Of a stretch of DNA of 49,810 nt, positions 22,129-32,135 are shown piece after piece. The notes beneath the pieces are model-generated. The model saw only the letters and a program-made list of their open reading frames with translations, made no database searches and was not told the DNA's origin. The stretch is from Paraburkholderia sp. Tr-20389 (GTDB lineage Bacteria > Pseudomonadota > Gammaproteobacteria > Burkholderiales > Burkholderiaceae). The stretch is taken from the NCBI RefSeq assembly GCF_017104565.1, contig NZ_JAAGPD010000068.1, positions 1 to 49,810 of the forward strand, in the 5' to 3' direction. Position 1 is the stretch's first letter. Every line of letters begins with the position of its first letter. The position numbers and the translations under genes were made by a program.

Positions 22129-23046
22129 TCAGGCAAACGCCGTCTGCGTGTCATAGGCAAAACCGCGCGGCGCCTTCAACGGATCGTCGAACGTGACGAT
22201 TTCGTACGAATCTTCGTGCGCCAGCAGTTCGCGCAGCAGCGCATTGTTCAGGCCGTGGCCCGACTTGTACGCGTCATACGCGGCCAGCAGCGGGTGGCCG
22301 ACCACGTACAGGTCGCCGATCGCGTCCAGCATCTTGTGCTTCACGAACTCGTCGTCGTAGCGCAAGCCGTCGTTGTTCAGGATGCGGTACTCGTCCAGCA
22401 CGATCGCGTTGTCCATGCTGCCGCCGCGCGCCAGACCCAACTCGCGCATCATCTCGACCTCATGCGCAAAGCCGAACGTACGGGCACGGGCGATTTCACG
22501 CACATACGACGTGTTCGCGAAGTCCACTTCGAGCGCCTGGCCGGTTTTGTCCACAGCCGGATGGCGGAAGTCGATCGTGAATTTCAGCTTGAAGCCGAAG
22601 TACGGATCGAGACGTGCAAACTTGTCGCCCTCGCGGATTTCGACAGGCTTCGTGACCTTGATAAATTTCTTCGCCGCGTTCTGCTCTTCGATTCCCGCTG
22701 ACTGGATCAGGAACACGAAGGACGCCGCGCTGCCGTCCATGATGGGAATTTCTTCAGCCGTCACGTCGACGTAGAGATTGTCGATCCCGAGGCCCGCGCA
22801 TGCGGACATCAGGTGTTCGATCGTCGACACGCGCGCGCCGTCTTTCTGCAACACCGATGCGAGCCGCGTATCGCCGATCGCCATCGCCGACGCGGGAATG
22901 TCCACCGGCGTGGGCAAATCCACGCGGCAAAACACGATGCCCGTGTCCGGCGCCGCCGGGCGGAGCGTCAGGTTGACCTTGCGCCCCGAATGCAGGCCGA
23001 TGCCAACCGTTTTGACGATCTGTTTGATAGTGCGCTGCTTCAACAT
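22129..23046 (-). CDS. lpxC: UDP-3-O-acyl-N-acetylglucosamine deacetylase
   Basis: 305 aa. A zinc amidase that catalyses the committed step of lipid A synthesis. Zinc ligands: H78 in TIEHLMSA, and H and D in HKMLDAIGD. The catalytic histidine is in [11 protein letters not shown]. The hydrophobic-passage sequence and TVGIGLHSG start are typical. It is the last gene of the division/cell wall cluster but is separated from the peroxiredoxin gene by 270 bp with its own -10 box and hairpins, so it is probably expressed independently too. The C-terminus (AYDTQTAFA) is short and non-polar, as in degradation-prone LpxC tails; whether FtsH acts on it is not known. Confidence 0.97.
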   Translation of the reverse strand: MLKQRTIKQIVKTVGIGLHSGRKVNLTLRPAAPDTGIVFCRVDLPTPVDIPASAMAIGDTRLASVLQKDGARVSTIEHLMSACAGLGIDNLYVDVTAEEIPIMDGSAASFVFLIQSAGIEEQNAAKKFIKVTKPVEIREGDKFARLDPYFGFKLKFTIDFRHPAVDKTGQALEVDFANTSYVREIARARTFGFAHEVEMMRELGLARGGSMDNAIVLDEYRILNNDGLRYDDEFVKHKMLDAIGDLYVVGHPLLAAYDAYKSGHGLNNALLRELLAHEDSYEIVTFDDPLKAPRGFAYDTQTAFA

Positions 23047-23066
23047 GGTGATCTTCTATTCGATTG

Positions 23067-23108
23067 AAAATCCTAATCAGGATTTTTTAATTCATAGCAC
23101 GAATTATA
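23067..23108 (-). promoter_or_regulatory. lpxC promoter -10 box and AT-rich leader hairpin
   Basis: On the minus strand a perfect TATAAT (23108-23103) lacks a good -35 box. Transcription would begin near 23096. The leader then contains AAAATCCT-GATT-AGGATTTT (23086-23067), a perfect 8-bp stem, ending 20 nt before the lpxC ATG. On the plus strand the same hairpin ends in TT and might stop antisense transcription. Confidence 0.5.
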
Positions 23109-23183
23109 CTCCAATCGTTTCCGGAGCGTCGTTGCGCTGGCGTTTCAATCTGTTTCTCTACGTTACCTGATCGGGAAGCGTGA

Positions 23184-23226
23184 CGGGCCGATGCCCGGAA
23201 CGGAGGCGTTTCCGGTCATCGGCCCG
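23184..23226. repeat. Long near-perfect hairpin between the peroxiredoxin gene and lpxC
   Basis: CGGGCCGATG (23184-23193) pairs with CATCGGCCCG (23217-23226), and inside it CCGGAA (23195-23200) pairs with TTCCGG (23210-23215). Only one mismatch separates the two helices, giving 16 bp in total around a 9-nt loop. There is no T-tract on either strand. It lies about 90 bp after the peroxiredoxin stop. Confidence 0.6.
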
Positions 23227-23316
23227 CGTTACGGCCTGTCACAACGGCGTCACGAAAAGCGTTGCCGCAGCGCAACAAACAGCGTTTGGCAGCTGCGACG
23301 AAGCCTCAAGGGCGCG

Positions 23317-23826
23317 TCATGCCTGGCTCAACGTCGCGAGAATACTGGCCGCATCGCTCACTTCGAACTTGCCGGGTGCCTCGACGTGCAGCGTCTTGAC
23401 CACGCCGTCGTCGATCACCATTGCGTAGCGCTGGGAACGGATTCCCATGCCGCGCGCCGACAGATCCTGCTCCAGACCGAGGGCTCGGGTGAAAGCCGCG
23501 CTGCCGTCCGCCATCATGCGCACCTTGCCCGAGGTGTGCTGATCGCGTGCCCACGCGCCCATCACGAACGCGTCGTTGACGGATACGCACCAGATTTCGT
23601 CGATGCCGGCAGCGTGCAACTTGTCTGCCTGTTCGACGTAGCCCGGCACGTGCTTCGCCGAGCAGGTCGGCGTGAACGCGCCCGGCAATCCGAAGATCAC
23701 CACGCGCTTGCCGGCCGTCTGCTCGCGCACGTCGAAGCTGTTCGGCCCGATCGTGCAGCCCTCGCGCCCGTCTTCGATCAACTCGTAAACGGTCGCCTGG
23801 GGAAGCTTTTCACCTACCTGAATCAT
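23317..23826 (-). CDS. Peroxiredoxin (Prx5-like, AhpC/TSA superfamily)
   Basis: 169 aa. It reduces hydroperoxides with a cysteine thiol, in the cytoplasm (no signal peptide). The peroxidatic cysteine is C55 in GAFTPTCSAKHVPGY, the Prx5-type motif, with the conserved Arg in RSQRYAMVI. Other cysteines are C24 and C80; which of them resolves the disulfide, if any, is unclear. It sits between ftsZ and lpxC on the same strand, with gaps of 237 and 270 bp, and so could be an independent unit. I see no clear promoter in the upstream gap. Confidence 0.9.
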   Translation of the reverse strand: MIQVGEKLPQATVYELIEDGREGCTIGPNSFDVREQTAGKRVVIFGLPGAFTPTCSAKHVPGYVEQADKLHAAGIDEIWCVSVNDAFVMGAWARDQHTSGKVRMMADGSAAFTRALGLEQDLSARGMGIRSQRYAMVIDDGVVKTLHVEAPGKFEVSDAASILATLSQA

Positions 23827-24063
23827 GCTCGTTCCTTCGCATCGATGCGGAGCACGCTCGCACGTACTCGTGCCGCAGTGGACGTTTCATCTGGCGACAG
23901 TGGCCCGAACCGCTTCGCGCTAACGAAGAGGGCACCTGTCCATGCCGCGCGCGCCAACCAACGCGGCCTGTTTGCCATTCCACCCGCCACGCTCGTGCAC
24001 TTCTGCTGAGCGCAATCAACGAATCACCGATTACGCCGCAGAAAGCCCGCTCCTGCGTGAGCC

Positions 24064-25257
24064 TCAGTCTGCCTGCTTGCGCAGGAAGGCCGGGATGTCG
24101 TACGTATCGACGCCCTTTTCCTGCAGCGCCTGCACGTGCGAAGCAGCCGTGTCACGCGAGGTGCGCCACACTGCCGGCGTGTCCAGCGAACCGTAGTCCG
24201 CCGTCACTGCCTGATGCGGCGTGTACGCGTGCTGCATCGCGCCGACCGGCTGATTGTCCGTGCCCGTGCGCAGCAGCGTCATCGGGGTTTGCTGCTGCTT
24301 CTTCGCAGCACGGCCCAGACCCGTTGCCACCACCGTCACGCGCAGCGCATCGCCCATCGCGTCGTCGTACACCGCGCCGAAAATCACGGTCGCGTCATCA
24401 GCAGCATAGCTCTTGATCGTGTTCATCACTTCGCGCGTTTCCGACAGACGCAGCGAACGGCTCGACGTGATGTTCACCAGCACGCCACGTGCGCCCGACA
24501 GATCGACGCCTTCCAGCAGCGGGCTGGCGACAGCCTGTTCCGCCGCGAGACGCGCGCGATCGACGCCGGCCACCGTCGCCGTGCCCATCATCGCCTTGCC
24601 CTGCTCGCCCATCACCGTCTTCACGTCTTCGAAGTCGACGTTCACCAGACCGTCGACATTGATGATTTCGGCGATACCGGCAACTGCGTTGTTGAGCACG
24701 TCGTCAGCGCACTGGAAGCACTTGTCCATTTCGGCGTCATCGCCCATCACCTCGAACAGCTTGTCGTTCAGAACGACGATCAGCGAGTCGACGTGATCCT
24801 CCAGTTGCTGCGAACCGGCTTCGGCGACGCGCATGCGCTTGCCGCCTTCGAACTCGAACGGCTTGCTGACGACACCCACCGTCAGAATGCCCATTTCCTT
24901 GGCGATCTGCGCGACCACGGGTGCTGCGCCCGTGCCCGTGCCGCCGCCCATGCCCGCCGTGATGAACACCATGTGCGCGCCACGCAGTGCGTCAGCGATG
25001 CGCTCACGTGCTTCTTCTGCTGCTGCGCGGCCCATTTCCGGCTTGGCGCCTGCGCCCAGACCCGTATTGCCCAACTGGATGACGTTAGGGGCGCGCGAGC
25101 GCGACAGCGCCTGAGCGTCCGTATTCATCACGATGAAGTCGACGCCTTGCACGCCGCGATTGATCATGTGCATGACCGCATTGCCGCCCGCACCACCGAC
25201 GCCCACCACCTTGATGATGGTGCCGTTGGTTTCCGTTTCCAGCATCTGGAATTCCAT
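24064..25257 (-). CDS. ftsZ: Cell division GTPase FtsZ
   Basis: 397 aa from the ATG at 25257 (MEFQMLETETNGTIIKVVGV), which has GGAGG upstream; an in-frame ATG at 25320 has no ribosome site. FtsZ polymerises into the Z-ring. The tubulin signature GGGTGTG is at 104-110, and the T7 loop NVDFEDVKTVM is present. After the globular core comes a linker of about 60 residues and the C-terminal peptide DIPAFLRKQAD, which binds FtsA and ZapD. Both partners are encoded in this window. The 122-bp gap after ftsA contains CAGGAG/CTCCTG inverted repeats and a TACATT close to the start. Confidence 0.98.
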   Translation of the reverse strand: MEFQMLETETNGTIIKVVGVGGAGGNAVMHMINRGVQGVDFIVMNTDAQALSRSRAPNVIQLGNTGLGAGAKPEMGRAAAEEARERIADALRGAHMVFITAGMGGGTGTGAAPVVAQIAKEMGILTVGVVSKPFEFEGGKRMRVAEAGSQQLEDHVDSLIVVLNDKLFEVMGDDAEMDKCFQCADDVLNNAVAGIAEIINVDGLVNVDFEDVKTVMGEQGKAMMGTATVAGVDRARLAAEQAVASPLLEGVDLSGARGVLVNITSSRSLRLSETREVMNTIKSYAADDATVIFGAVYDDAMGDALRVTVVATGLGRAAKKQQQTPMTLLRTGTDNQPVGAMQHAYTPHQAVTADYGSLDTPAVWRTSRDTAASHVQALQEKGVDTYDIPAFLRKQAD

Positions 25258-25379
25258 GTTGCCTCCGTCAAGAAAAAATGTACCCGCTACTCGGCCGTTA
25301 TTCGGCAGGAGATCGGGCAACCTCCTGTCGCGCGCCAGCCGCCGGCACCAGCGCGAATTTCCTTTTACTTCGAATTCTT

Positions 25380-26612
25380 TTAGAAATTGCCGAGGAACCA
25401 GTCCTTCATCCTCGTGAACACCTGACCCATCGATCCCGACTGCACCGCGACCTTGCGTCCGCGCATACGCTGCGAGCGTCCTTCGACGAGCAGACCCATC
25501 GCCGTCGAATAACGCGGATTGCGCACCACGTCCGCGAGACCGCCTGCATATTCCGGCACGCCGATCCGCACCGGTTTCAGGAAAATGTCTTCACCCAGCT
25601 CGACCATGCCCGGCATCATCGACGCGCCGCCCGTCAACACGACGCCCGAGCTAAGCAGTTCTTCGTAACCCGACTCGCGCACGACCTGCTGCACGAGCGA
25701 AAACAGTTCTTCGACGCGCGGCTCGATCACGGCCGCCAGCGCCTGGCGCGACAGCGTGCGCGGACCGCGTTCGCCGAGACCCGGCACCTCGATCATCTCG
25801 TCCGGATCGGCGAGCGCCTGCTTCGCGATGCCGTAGCTGACCTTGATGTCTTCGGCATCCGGCGTCGGCGTGCGCAGCGCCATCGCGATGTCGCTCGTGA
25901 TCTGGTCGCCGGCGATCGGAATCACGGCCGTATGACGGATCGCGCCTTCGCTGAAGATCGCGATGTCCGTCGTGCCGCCGCCGATATCGACCAGCACCAC
26001 GCCCAGCTCTTTTTCGTCTTCCGTCAACACCGCCAGCGACGACGCCAGCGGCTGCAGGATCAGATCGTTCACTTCGAGGCCGCAGCGGCGCACGCACTTC
26101 ACGATGTTCTGCGCCGCGCTCACCGCGCCCGTCACGATGTGCACCTTTACTTCGAGACGGATGCCGCTCATCCCGATCGGCTCGCGCACGTCTTCCTGGC
26201 CGTCGATGATGAATTCCTGCGTCAGGATGTGCAGCACCTGCTGATCGGTCGGAATGTTGATCGCCTTGGCCGTTTCGATCACGCGCGCGACGTCCGTCTG
26301 CGTCACTTCCTTTTCCTTGATCGCGACCATCCCGCTCGAATTGAAGCTGCGGATGTGACTCCCTGCGATCCCGGTGAACACGTTCGTGATCTTGCAGTCG
26401 GCCATCAACTCGGCTTCTTCGAGCGCTCGTTGAATGGACTGCACCGTGGCCTCAATGTTCACCACGACGCCTTTTTTGAGCCCTTTCGATTCGCTCTGGC
26501 CGAGTCCGATCACCTCGTAATGACCTTCGCCCTTCAACTCGGCGACGATGGCAACCACTTTCGCCGTGCCGATGTCGAGGGCTACCAGCAGATCTTTATA
26601 GTCTTTACTCAT
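25380..26612 (-). CDS. ftsA: Cell division protein FtsA (actin-like)
   Basis: 410 aa. FtsA tethers FtsZ filaments to the inner membrane. Actin-fold phosphate motifs: LDIGTAKVVAIV near the start, VDIGGGTTDIAIF in the middle and TGGASMMPGM late. The SHS2/1C domain (about 85-165) has GSHIRSFNSSG. The C-terminal amphipathic helix that binds membrane is present (MKDWFLGNF). It lies 27 bp after ftsQ and 122 bp before ftsZ. Confidence 0.97.
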   Translation of the reverse strand: MSKDYKDLLVALDIGTAKVVAIVAELKGEGHYEVIGLGQSESKGLKKGVVVNIEATVQSIQRALEEAELMADCKITNVFTGIAGSHIRSFNSSGMVAIKEKEVTQTDVARVIETAKAINIPTDQQVLHILTQEFIIDGQEDVREPIGMSGIRLEVKVHIVTGAVSAAQNIVKCVRRCGLEVNDLILQPLASSLAVLTEDEKELGVVLVDIGGGTTDIAIFSEGAIRHTAVIPIAGDQITSDIAMALRTPTPDAEDIKVSYGIAKQALADPDEMIEVPGLGERGPRTLSRQALAAVIEPRVEELFSLVQQVVRESGYEELLSSGVVLTGGASMMPGMVELGEDIFLKPVRIGVPEYAGGLADVVRNPRYSTAMGLLVEGRSQRMRGRKVAVQSGSMGQVFTRMKDWFLGNF

Positions 26613-26639
26613 AGCGTGCTCATTGCGTGTGATGTCCTG

Positions 26640-27392
26640 TTACTTCTTGCCCTTGTCGGGTTCCGTAATGAAGCGCATGCCTGCCGCACGAATGGCGAAG
26701 CCGTTCGGATAGCGCAAGTCCGCATATTCGATGTCCGTCCCCCAACGTTGCGTCACCGCGCCCCATGCCGCGGTGAGCCGCTTGCAGCGATCGGCGAGCG
26801 TGTCCTGATTGCGCTCGCGTCCCAGTTCGACCTGCATGCCGTTCGACAGCTTCACCGTCCACGCGAAGCGCGGTGACAGCGTCACTTCATCCGGCGTCGC
26901 GCCGACTGGCGCAAACCACTTCTTGAAGTCCCGATAGCGCGCGACAACTTCCTTCGCGGACCCTTCCGGACCATCGAACGCGGGCAACTCGTCTTCAAGC
27001 TCGCCCTGGTTCGCGGTGAACACCTCTCCGTCTGTGCTCACCAGCTGATCGGTACCCCATGTGCCGATCGGCTTGTACTCTTCGAGCGTCACCGCGAGCG
27101 CGTTCGGCCACACGCGGCGCACGCTCGCATGACGCACCCACGGCATCTGCTCGAACGCCTGGCGCGCCGTGTCGAGATCGACTGTGAAGAAGTTGCCCTT
27201 CAACCGGCCGACCACACCCGCGCGCACCGTCGGCGAGTTGATGTGCTCCACGTCGCCGTCGATACGGATCTCGCGCAGCGTGAAGTTCGGACGCTGGATC
27301 AGCCAGTAGCCGCCCGCCGCCACCAGCACGAGCAGCAACAACGCGTGCAACGCGTTGGCGGCGAGATTGAGCTGGCGAACGTTGTTCCACAT
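26640..27392 (-). CDS. ftsQ: Cell division protein FtsQ
   Basis: 250 aa. A bitopic inner-membrane protein: a short cytoplasmic N-terminus, one membrane helix (about 12-33), then the periplasmic POTRA domain (about 38-108, FTLREIRIDGDVEHI) and the beta domain. It links FtsB/FtsL to the divisome. The charged tail TEPDKGKK ends the protein. It lies 15 bp after ddlB and 27 bp before ftsA. ftsB is not in this window, which is normal. Confidence 0.94.
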   Translation of the reverse strand: MWNNVRQLNLAANALHALLLLVLVAAGGYWLIQRPNFTLREIRIDGDVEHINSPTVRAGVVGRLKGNFFTVDLDTARQAFEQMPWVRHASVRRVWPNALAVTLEEYKPIGTWGTDQLVSTDGEVFTANQGELEDELPAFDGPEGSAKEVVARYRDFKKWFAPVGATPDEVTLSPRFAWTVKLSNGMQVELGRERNQDTLADRCKRLTAAWGAVTQRWGTDIEYADLRYPNGFAIRAAGMRFITEPDKGKK

Positions 27393-27407
27393 GTCGAGGC
27401 GTGTTCC

Positions 27408-28349
27408 TTAATCCTTCAGCGTCAGCGCGAGCACCTTCACCACCAGTTCCTGGTAGCTGATGCCGACAGCACGCGCGGCCTTCGGCGGCAACGAGTGATC
27501 CGTCATGCCGGGCGCCGTGTTCACTTCGAGGAAGTACGCGTTGCCTTCACCGTCCAGCATGAAATCGGCGCGACCCCAGTCGGTGCAGCCGAGCACGTCG
27601 AACGCCTGGCGCGCGAGCTTCTTGAGGCGCGTTTCTTCTTCAGCCGCGATACCGCACGGAATCATGTACTGCGTGTCGTTGGCGATGTACTTCGCGTGAT
27701 AGTCGTAGAACTCGCCGGCGGGCACGATGCGGATGATGGGCAGATCGAGATCGCCCGCGATGCACGCCGTGTATTCGCCGCCGCCTTCGATGCTCTTCTC
27801 GACCACGACGATCTTGTCGAACTTCACCGCTTCTTCCAGTGCGGGCACGAGTGCGTCGGCCGTCTTCACCTTGATGACGGCGACGCTCGAACCTTCGCTG
27901 GCCGGCTTCACGAAGAGCGGCAAGCCGAGCTTCGCGACGATGTCCTGCGCGCGCGCGGCATAGTCGTCGCCGCGCAGCACGGCTTCGAACGGCGGCGTCG
28001 GAATGCCGAGCTGCTGCCACACGAGCTTCGTGCGGAATTTGTCGAGACCGAGCGCCGAGCCGAGCACGCCGCTGCCCGTGTAACGGATGCCGTAAAAATC
28101 GAGCGCGCCCTGAATCTGGCCGTTCTCGCCGTAGCCGCCATGCAGCGCGTTGAACGCGCGCACGAAGCCTTCGTCCTTGAGCGCCGCGAGCGGACGCTCG
28201 GCGGGATCGAACGGATGCGCGTCGACGCCCGCATCGCGCAGGCCTTGCAGCACGAGACGGCCGGAGTTCAGCGACACTTCGCGCTCGGCGGACGCGCCGC
28301 CCAGCAGCACGGCAACCTTGCCGAAAGATTTAGGATCGATACCGCTCAT
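27408..28349 (-). CDS. ddlB: D-alanine--D-alanine ligase
   Basis: 313 aa. An ATP-grasp enzyme that makes D-Ala-D-Ala for the peptidoglycan stem. Motifs: [18 protein letters not shown] (N-terminal substrate domain), [27 protein letters not shown] (ATP binding), and [14 protein letters not shown] (metal ligands). Its product is used by MurF, also encoded here. Its start overlaps the murC stop (ATGA at 28349-28346). Confidence 0.97.
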   Translation of the reverse strand: MSGIDPKSFGKVAVLLGGASAEREVSLNSGRLVLQGLRDAGVDAHPFDPAERPLAALKDEGFVRAFNALHGGYGENGQIQGALDFYGIRYTGSGVLGSALGLDKFRTKLVWQQLGIPTPPFEAVLRGDDYAARAQDIVAKLGLPLFVKPASEGSSVAVIKVKTADALVPALEEAVKFDKIVVVEKSIEGGGEYTACIAGDLDLPIIRIVPAGEFYDYHAKYIANDTQYMIPCGIAAEEETRLKKLARQAFDVLGCTDWGRADFMLDGEGNAYFLEVNTAPGMTDHSLPPKAARAVGISYQELVVKVLALTLKD

Positions 28350-29740
28350 TTCACACCTTCGTTTCCTGCGAGCCGACCCGGCACGCTGCCGATCGAACCC
28401 GCGCCCATCGTGATCACCACATCGCCGTCGCGCACGATTGCACCGAGCGCATCCGGCACTTCATCCACAGTTTCGACAAACACCGGCTCGACCTTGCCCG
28501 CGACGCGGATCGCGCGTGTGAGCGAACGACCGTCCGCCGCGACGATGGGCGCTTCGCCCGCCGAATAGACTTCCGTCAGCACGAGCGCGTCGACCGTCGA
28601 CAGCACCTTCACGAAATCTTCGAAGCAGTCGCGCGTGCGCGTGAACCGGTGCGGCTGGAACGCGAGCACGAGACGCTTGTCGGGGAACGCGCCGCGCGCC
28701 GCCGCAATCGTCGCCGCCATTTCGACCGGGTGATGGCCGTAGTCGTCGACGAGCGTGTACGCGCCGCCGCTCGTCACGCTCACTTCGCCGTAACGCTGGA
28801 AACGGCGGCCGACGCCGTTGAAATCCGCGAGCGCTCGCTGGATATCGGCATCTTTCACCTCAAGTTCAGTCGCAATTGCAATTGCGGCCAGCGCGTTCTG
28901 CACGTTGTGCAGGCCGGGCAGGTTCAGCACGATGTCGATGGGCGGCGCATCTTCGCGCATCGCGGTGAAATGCATCTTGCCTTCGCGCGCTTCGACATTG
29001 ACGGCGCGCACCTGCGCGTCGGGCGCAAAGCCGTAGCGGATGATCGGCTTCGACACGAACGGCAGGATCTCCTTCACGTTCGGATCGTCGACGCACAGCA
29101 CCGCAATTCCGTAAAACGGCAGACGATGCGTAAATTCAATGAACGCCTGCTTCAGCCGCGCGAAGTCGTGGCCGTAGGTGTCCATGTGATCGGCGTCGAT
29201 GTTCGTGATGACTTCGATCACCGGGAACAGGTTCAGGAACGACGCGTCCGATTCGTCCGCTTCGGCGACGATGAAATCGCCCGTGCCGAGACGCGCATTC
29301 GCACCCGCGCTGATCAGGCGTCCGCCGATCACGAAGGTCGGATCGAGACCGCCCGCCGCCAGCACGCTTGCCACCAGCGAGGTGGTCGTGGTCTTGCCGT
29401 GCGTGCCCGCGATCGCGATGCCCTGCTTCAGGCGCATCAGTTCCGCGAGCATCACGGCGCGCGGCACGATGGGGATACGGCGATGACGCGCGGCCAGCAC
29501 TTCGGGGTTGTCGCTGCGCACGGCCGTCGACACGACGACAGCGTTCGCGCCTTCGATGTTCTCTGCGTCGTGACCGATCGCGATGCGCGCGCCGAGCGCG
29601 GCGAGGCGCTCCGTCACCGCGTTGCGCGACAGGTCCGAACCGCTTACCTGATAGCCGAGATTGACGAGCACTTCGGCGATGCCGCTCATGCCCGCGCCGC
29701 CGATCCCGACGAAGTGAATGTGTTTGACGATATGTTTCAT
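28346..29740 (-). CDS. murC: UDP-N-acetylmuramate--L-alanine ligase
   Basis: 464 aa from the ATG at 29740, which overlaps the murG stop by ATGA. A much longer open frame continues upstream but is murG in another frame. It adds the first stem amino acid, L-Ala. The nucleotide-sugar-binding GIGGAGMSG is at 12-20, the ATP loop GTHGKTTT at 112-119, and later DDYGHHPVE and [11 protein letters not shown] are Mur-ligase signatures. Cytoplasmic. Confidence 0.97.
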   Translation of the reverse strand: MKHIVKHIHFVGIGGAGMSGIAEVLVNLGYQVSGSDLSRNAVTERLAALGARIAIGHDAENIEGANAVVVSTAVRSDNPEVLAARHRRIPIVPRAVMLAELMRLKQGIAIAGTHGKTTTTSLVASVLAAGGLDPTFVIGGRLISAGANARLGTGDFIVAEADESDASFLNLFPVIEVITNIDADHMDTYGHDFARLKQAFIEFTHRLPFYGIAVLCVDDPNVKEILPFVSKPIIRYGFAPDAQVRAVNVEAREGKMHFTAMREDAPPIDIVLNLPGLHNVQNALAAIAIATELEVKDADIQRALADFNGVGRRFQRYGEVSVTSGGAYTLVDDYGHHPVEMAATIAAARGAFPDKRLVLAFQPHRFTRTRDCFEDFVKVLSTVDALVLTEVYSAGEAPIVAADGRSLTRAIRVAGKVEPVFVETVDEVPDALGAIVRDGDVVITMGAGSIGSVPGRLAGNEGVK

Positions 29741-30855
29741 TGCTGCTTTCCTTCCGGGCTCAGGCTCGGGGTCACGCCCGCCACCGTTGCGCAGATCTGT
29801 GCGACCTGTTCGGTGGCGTCGGGTTTCGCGAGCGAGCGCGAACGCTCCGCCATCTCCGCGAGCGAGGCCCGCGTCTGGCTGCGCAACCAGCCGGCGAGCG
29901 CTTCCGCCGACAGATCGCGTTGTTGTACGAGCAGCGCCGCGCCGTTGTCGGCGAGAAACGCTGCGTTGGTTGTCTGGTGATCGTCGACGGCGTACGGGAA
30001 CGGCACGAAGAATGCCGCTACGCCCACCGCCGCGATCTCGGCGACCGTCATCGCGCCCGAACGGCAGATCACGAGATCCGCGTTCGCATAGGCGCTCGTC
30101 ATGTCGTCGATGAACGGCACTAGCTGCACGTCGTCGCCCGCCGCGAGGCCCGCCGCCTGGTAGTTCGCGCGCAGTGCGTCGATATGCTTCGCGCCCGCCT
30201 GATGCACGATGCGCGGCCGCTCCTGCGGCGCCAGCTTCGCGAGCGCGCGTGGCACCACTTCGTTCAGCGCCGAAGCGCCGAGGCTGCCGCCCACGACCAG
30301 CACATTGAGCGGACCGCTGCGCGCCGCGTAGCGTGCCTGGGGTGCCGGCGTGCGCGCCAGTTCCTCGCGAATGGGGTTGCCCGTCCACTCGGCGTGCGGC
30401 AGCGCTTTCGGAAACGCGACAAGCACGCGCCTCGCGAGCTTCGCCAGCACCTTGTTCGCGAGACCGGCGATCGAATTCTGTTCATGCAGAACGAGCGGCG
30501 TGCCGCTCAGCGCCGTCATCACGCCCGCGGGGAACGTGATGTAGCCGCCCATACCGAGCACGACATCGGGCTTCACGCGACGCAGCACGGACAGGCTCTG
30601 CATGCACGCGCGCAGCAGATTCACGGGCAGCATCAGCTTGGTCTTCATGCCCTTGCCGCGCAGGCCGCCGAACTGCACGTACTCCATCGGAATGCCGTGC
30701 TTCGGAACGAGCGTCGCTTCCATGCCGTTGGGATTGCCGAGCCACACGACGCGCCAGCCCCACGCCTGCATCAGATGCGCGACGGCAAGCCCCGGGAACA
30801 CGTGTCCCCCGGTGCCTCCCGCCATCACCATCAGCGTGCGTTGTTGCATCGTCAT
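29737..30855 (-). CDS. murG: UDP-GlcNAc:lipid I N-acetylglucosaminyltransferase
   Basis: 372 aa. A GT-B glycosyltransferase on the inner face of the membrane that converts lipid I to lipid II. The G loops are [10 protein letters not shown] (13-22), [11 protein letters not shown] (about 92-102) and VVGGSLGA (about 190). The C-terminal donor site has [15 protein letters not shown] and HQTTNAAFL. Its start overlaps the ftsW stop and its stop overlaps the murC start (both ATGA). MraY, the preceding enzyme of the pathway, is also encoded here. Confidence 0.97.
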   Translation of the reverse strand: MTMQQRTLMVMAGGTGGHVFPGLAVAHLMQAWGWRVVWLGNPNGMEATLVPKHGIPMEYVQFGGLRGKGMKTKLMLPVNLLRACMQSLSVLRRVKPDVVLGMGGYITFPAGVMTALSGTPLVLHEQNSIAGLANKVLAKLARRVLVAFPKALPHAEWTGNPIREELARTPAPQARYAARSGPLNVLVVGGSLGASALNEVVPRALAKLAPQERPRIVHQAGAKHIDALRANYQAAGLAAGDDVQLVPFIDDMTSAYANADLVICRSGAMTVAEIAAVGVAAFFVPFPYAVDDHQTTNAAFLADNGAALLVQQRDLSAEALAGWLRSQTRASLAEMAERSRSLAKPDATEQVAQICATVAGVTPSLSPEGKQQ

Positions 30856-32135
30856 ACCTTGCCCCCGCGCATCAGCACACGATTTTCATAGTCGACCCGC
30901 ATCAGCACGCCGACGGCAATGCAGTTCAGCAAGATGCCCGAGCCGCCGTAGCTGACGAGCGGCAGCGTGAGACCTTTGGTGGGCAGCAGGCCGAGGTTCA
31001 CACCCATGTTGATGAAGGTCTGCGCGCCGAACCAGATGCCGACACCCTTCGCGACCAAACCCGCGAATGTGCGGTCGAGCGCGAGCGCCTGACGGCCGAT
31101 TTCGAACGAGCGGCGCACGATCCAGTAGAACATCAGGATCACGACGAGCACGCCGACAAAACCGAGTTCCTCGCCGATCACGGCCAGGATGAAGTCGGTG
31201 TGCGCTTCGGGCAGGTAGTTGAGCTTCTCGACGCTGCCGCCGAGACCGACGCCGAACCATTCGCCACGGCCGAAGGCGATCAGCGAGTGCGTCAACTGAT
31301 AAGCCTTGCCCTGTGCATAGCGGTCGTCCCACGGATCGAGGTACGCGAAGATCCGCTCGCGGCGCCACGGCGACGCCCACACAAGCAGCGTGAACGTACC
31401 GATGGCCGTCGCCACCAGTCCGCCGAAAATCTTCCCGTTCACGCCGCCGAGGAACAGCACGCCCATCGCGATCGCCGCGATCACCATGAACGCGCCCATG
31501 TCGGGTTCCAGCAGCAGCAGCATGCCGACCACGCCGACGGCGAAACCCATCGGCAGGAAGCCCTTTGCGAAGCTGTGCATGTACTCCTGCTTGCGCACGG
31601 TGTAGTTCGCCGCGTAGATCGTCACGGCGAGCTTCATGATTTCCGACGGCTGCATGTTCGTGATGCCGAGGGGAATCCAGCGGCGCGCGCCGTTCACGCC
31701 CTTGCCGATGTGCGGTATCAGCACGATCACGAGCGCGACGAGCGCGATCAGGAAGAGCTTCGGCGCGTACTTGTCCCACGTCGTAATCGGCACACGGAAC
31801 GCGACCACGCCCGCCACCGACCCCATCACGACGAAGATGACCTGGCGCACGAGGAATGCGTAGTCGCGATACGACGCGTATTTCGGCGAATCGGGCATCG
31901 CGATCGACGCCGAGTACACCATCACGATGCCGAGACCCAGCAGCGCGACGACGACCCACAGCAGCGAGTGGTCGTAGTCGAGCATCCGCGAGCGCAACGG
32001 ACGCACGCCGTTGACTGCGCTCGACAGCCCGCCCGTGCGCGACGTGCGCTCGGAAGCCGCCGCACCGCCGGTGTGTCCAGCGACAGAACCGCGTTGCTTG
32101 CCGAGTTGCGAACCGAAGCGTTCCGTCCAGCTCAT
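30852..32135 (-). CDS. ftsW: Lipid II glycosyltransferase FtsW (SEDS family)
   Basis: 427 aa from the ATG at 32135 ([16 protein letters not shown]), which overlaps the murD stop. About ten membrane segments follow a cytoplasmic N-terminus of about 55 residues, longer than in E. coli. SEDS signatures: [18 protein letters not shown], the catalytic-region [16 protein letters not shown], and [13 protein letters not shown]. FtsW polymerises septal glycan together with its partner FtsI (encoded at 37838). Confidence 0.95.
   Translation of the reverse strand: MSWTERFGSQLGKQRGSVAGHTGGAAASERTSRTGGLSSAVNGVRPLRSRMLDYDHSLLWVVVALLGLGIVMVYSASIAMPDSPKYASYRDYAFLVRQVIFVVMGSVAGVVAFRVPITTWDKYAPKLFLIALVALVIVLIPHIGKGVNGARRWIPLGITNMQPSEIMKLAVTIYAANYTVRKQEYMHSFAKGFLPMGFAVGVVGMLLLLEPDMGAFMVIAAIAMGVLFLGGVNGKIFGGLVATAIGTFTLLVWASPWRRERIFAYLDPWDDRYAQGKAYQLTHSLIAFGRGEWFGVGLGGSVEKLNYLPEAHTDFILAVIGEELGFVGVLVVILMFYWIVRRSFEIGRQALALDRTFAGLVAKGVGIWFGAQTFINMGVNLGLLPTKGLTLPLVSYGGSGILLNCIAVGVLMRVDYENRVLMRGGKV

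Noticed and set aside
28346-30388. A 680-codon open frame that looks like a protein fused to the MurC N-terminus
   Set aside because: The extra part is murG read in another frame; MurC has a clear start at 29740 with an ATGA overlap.
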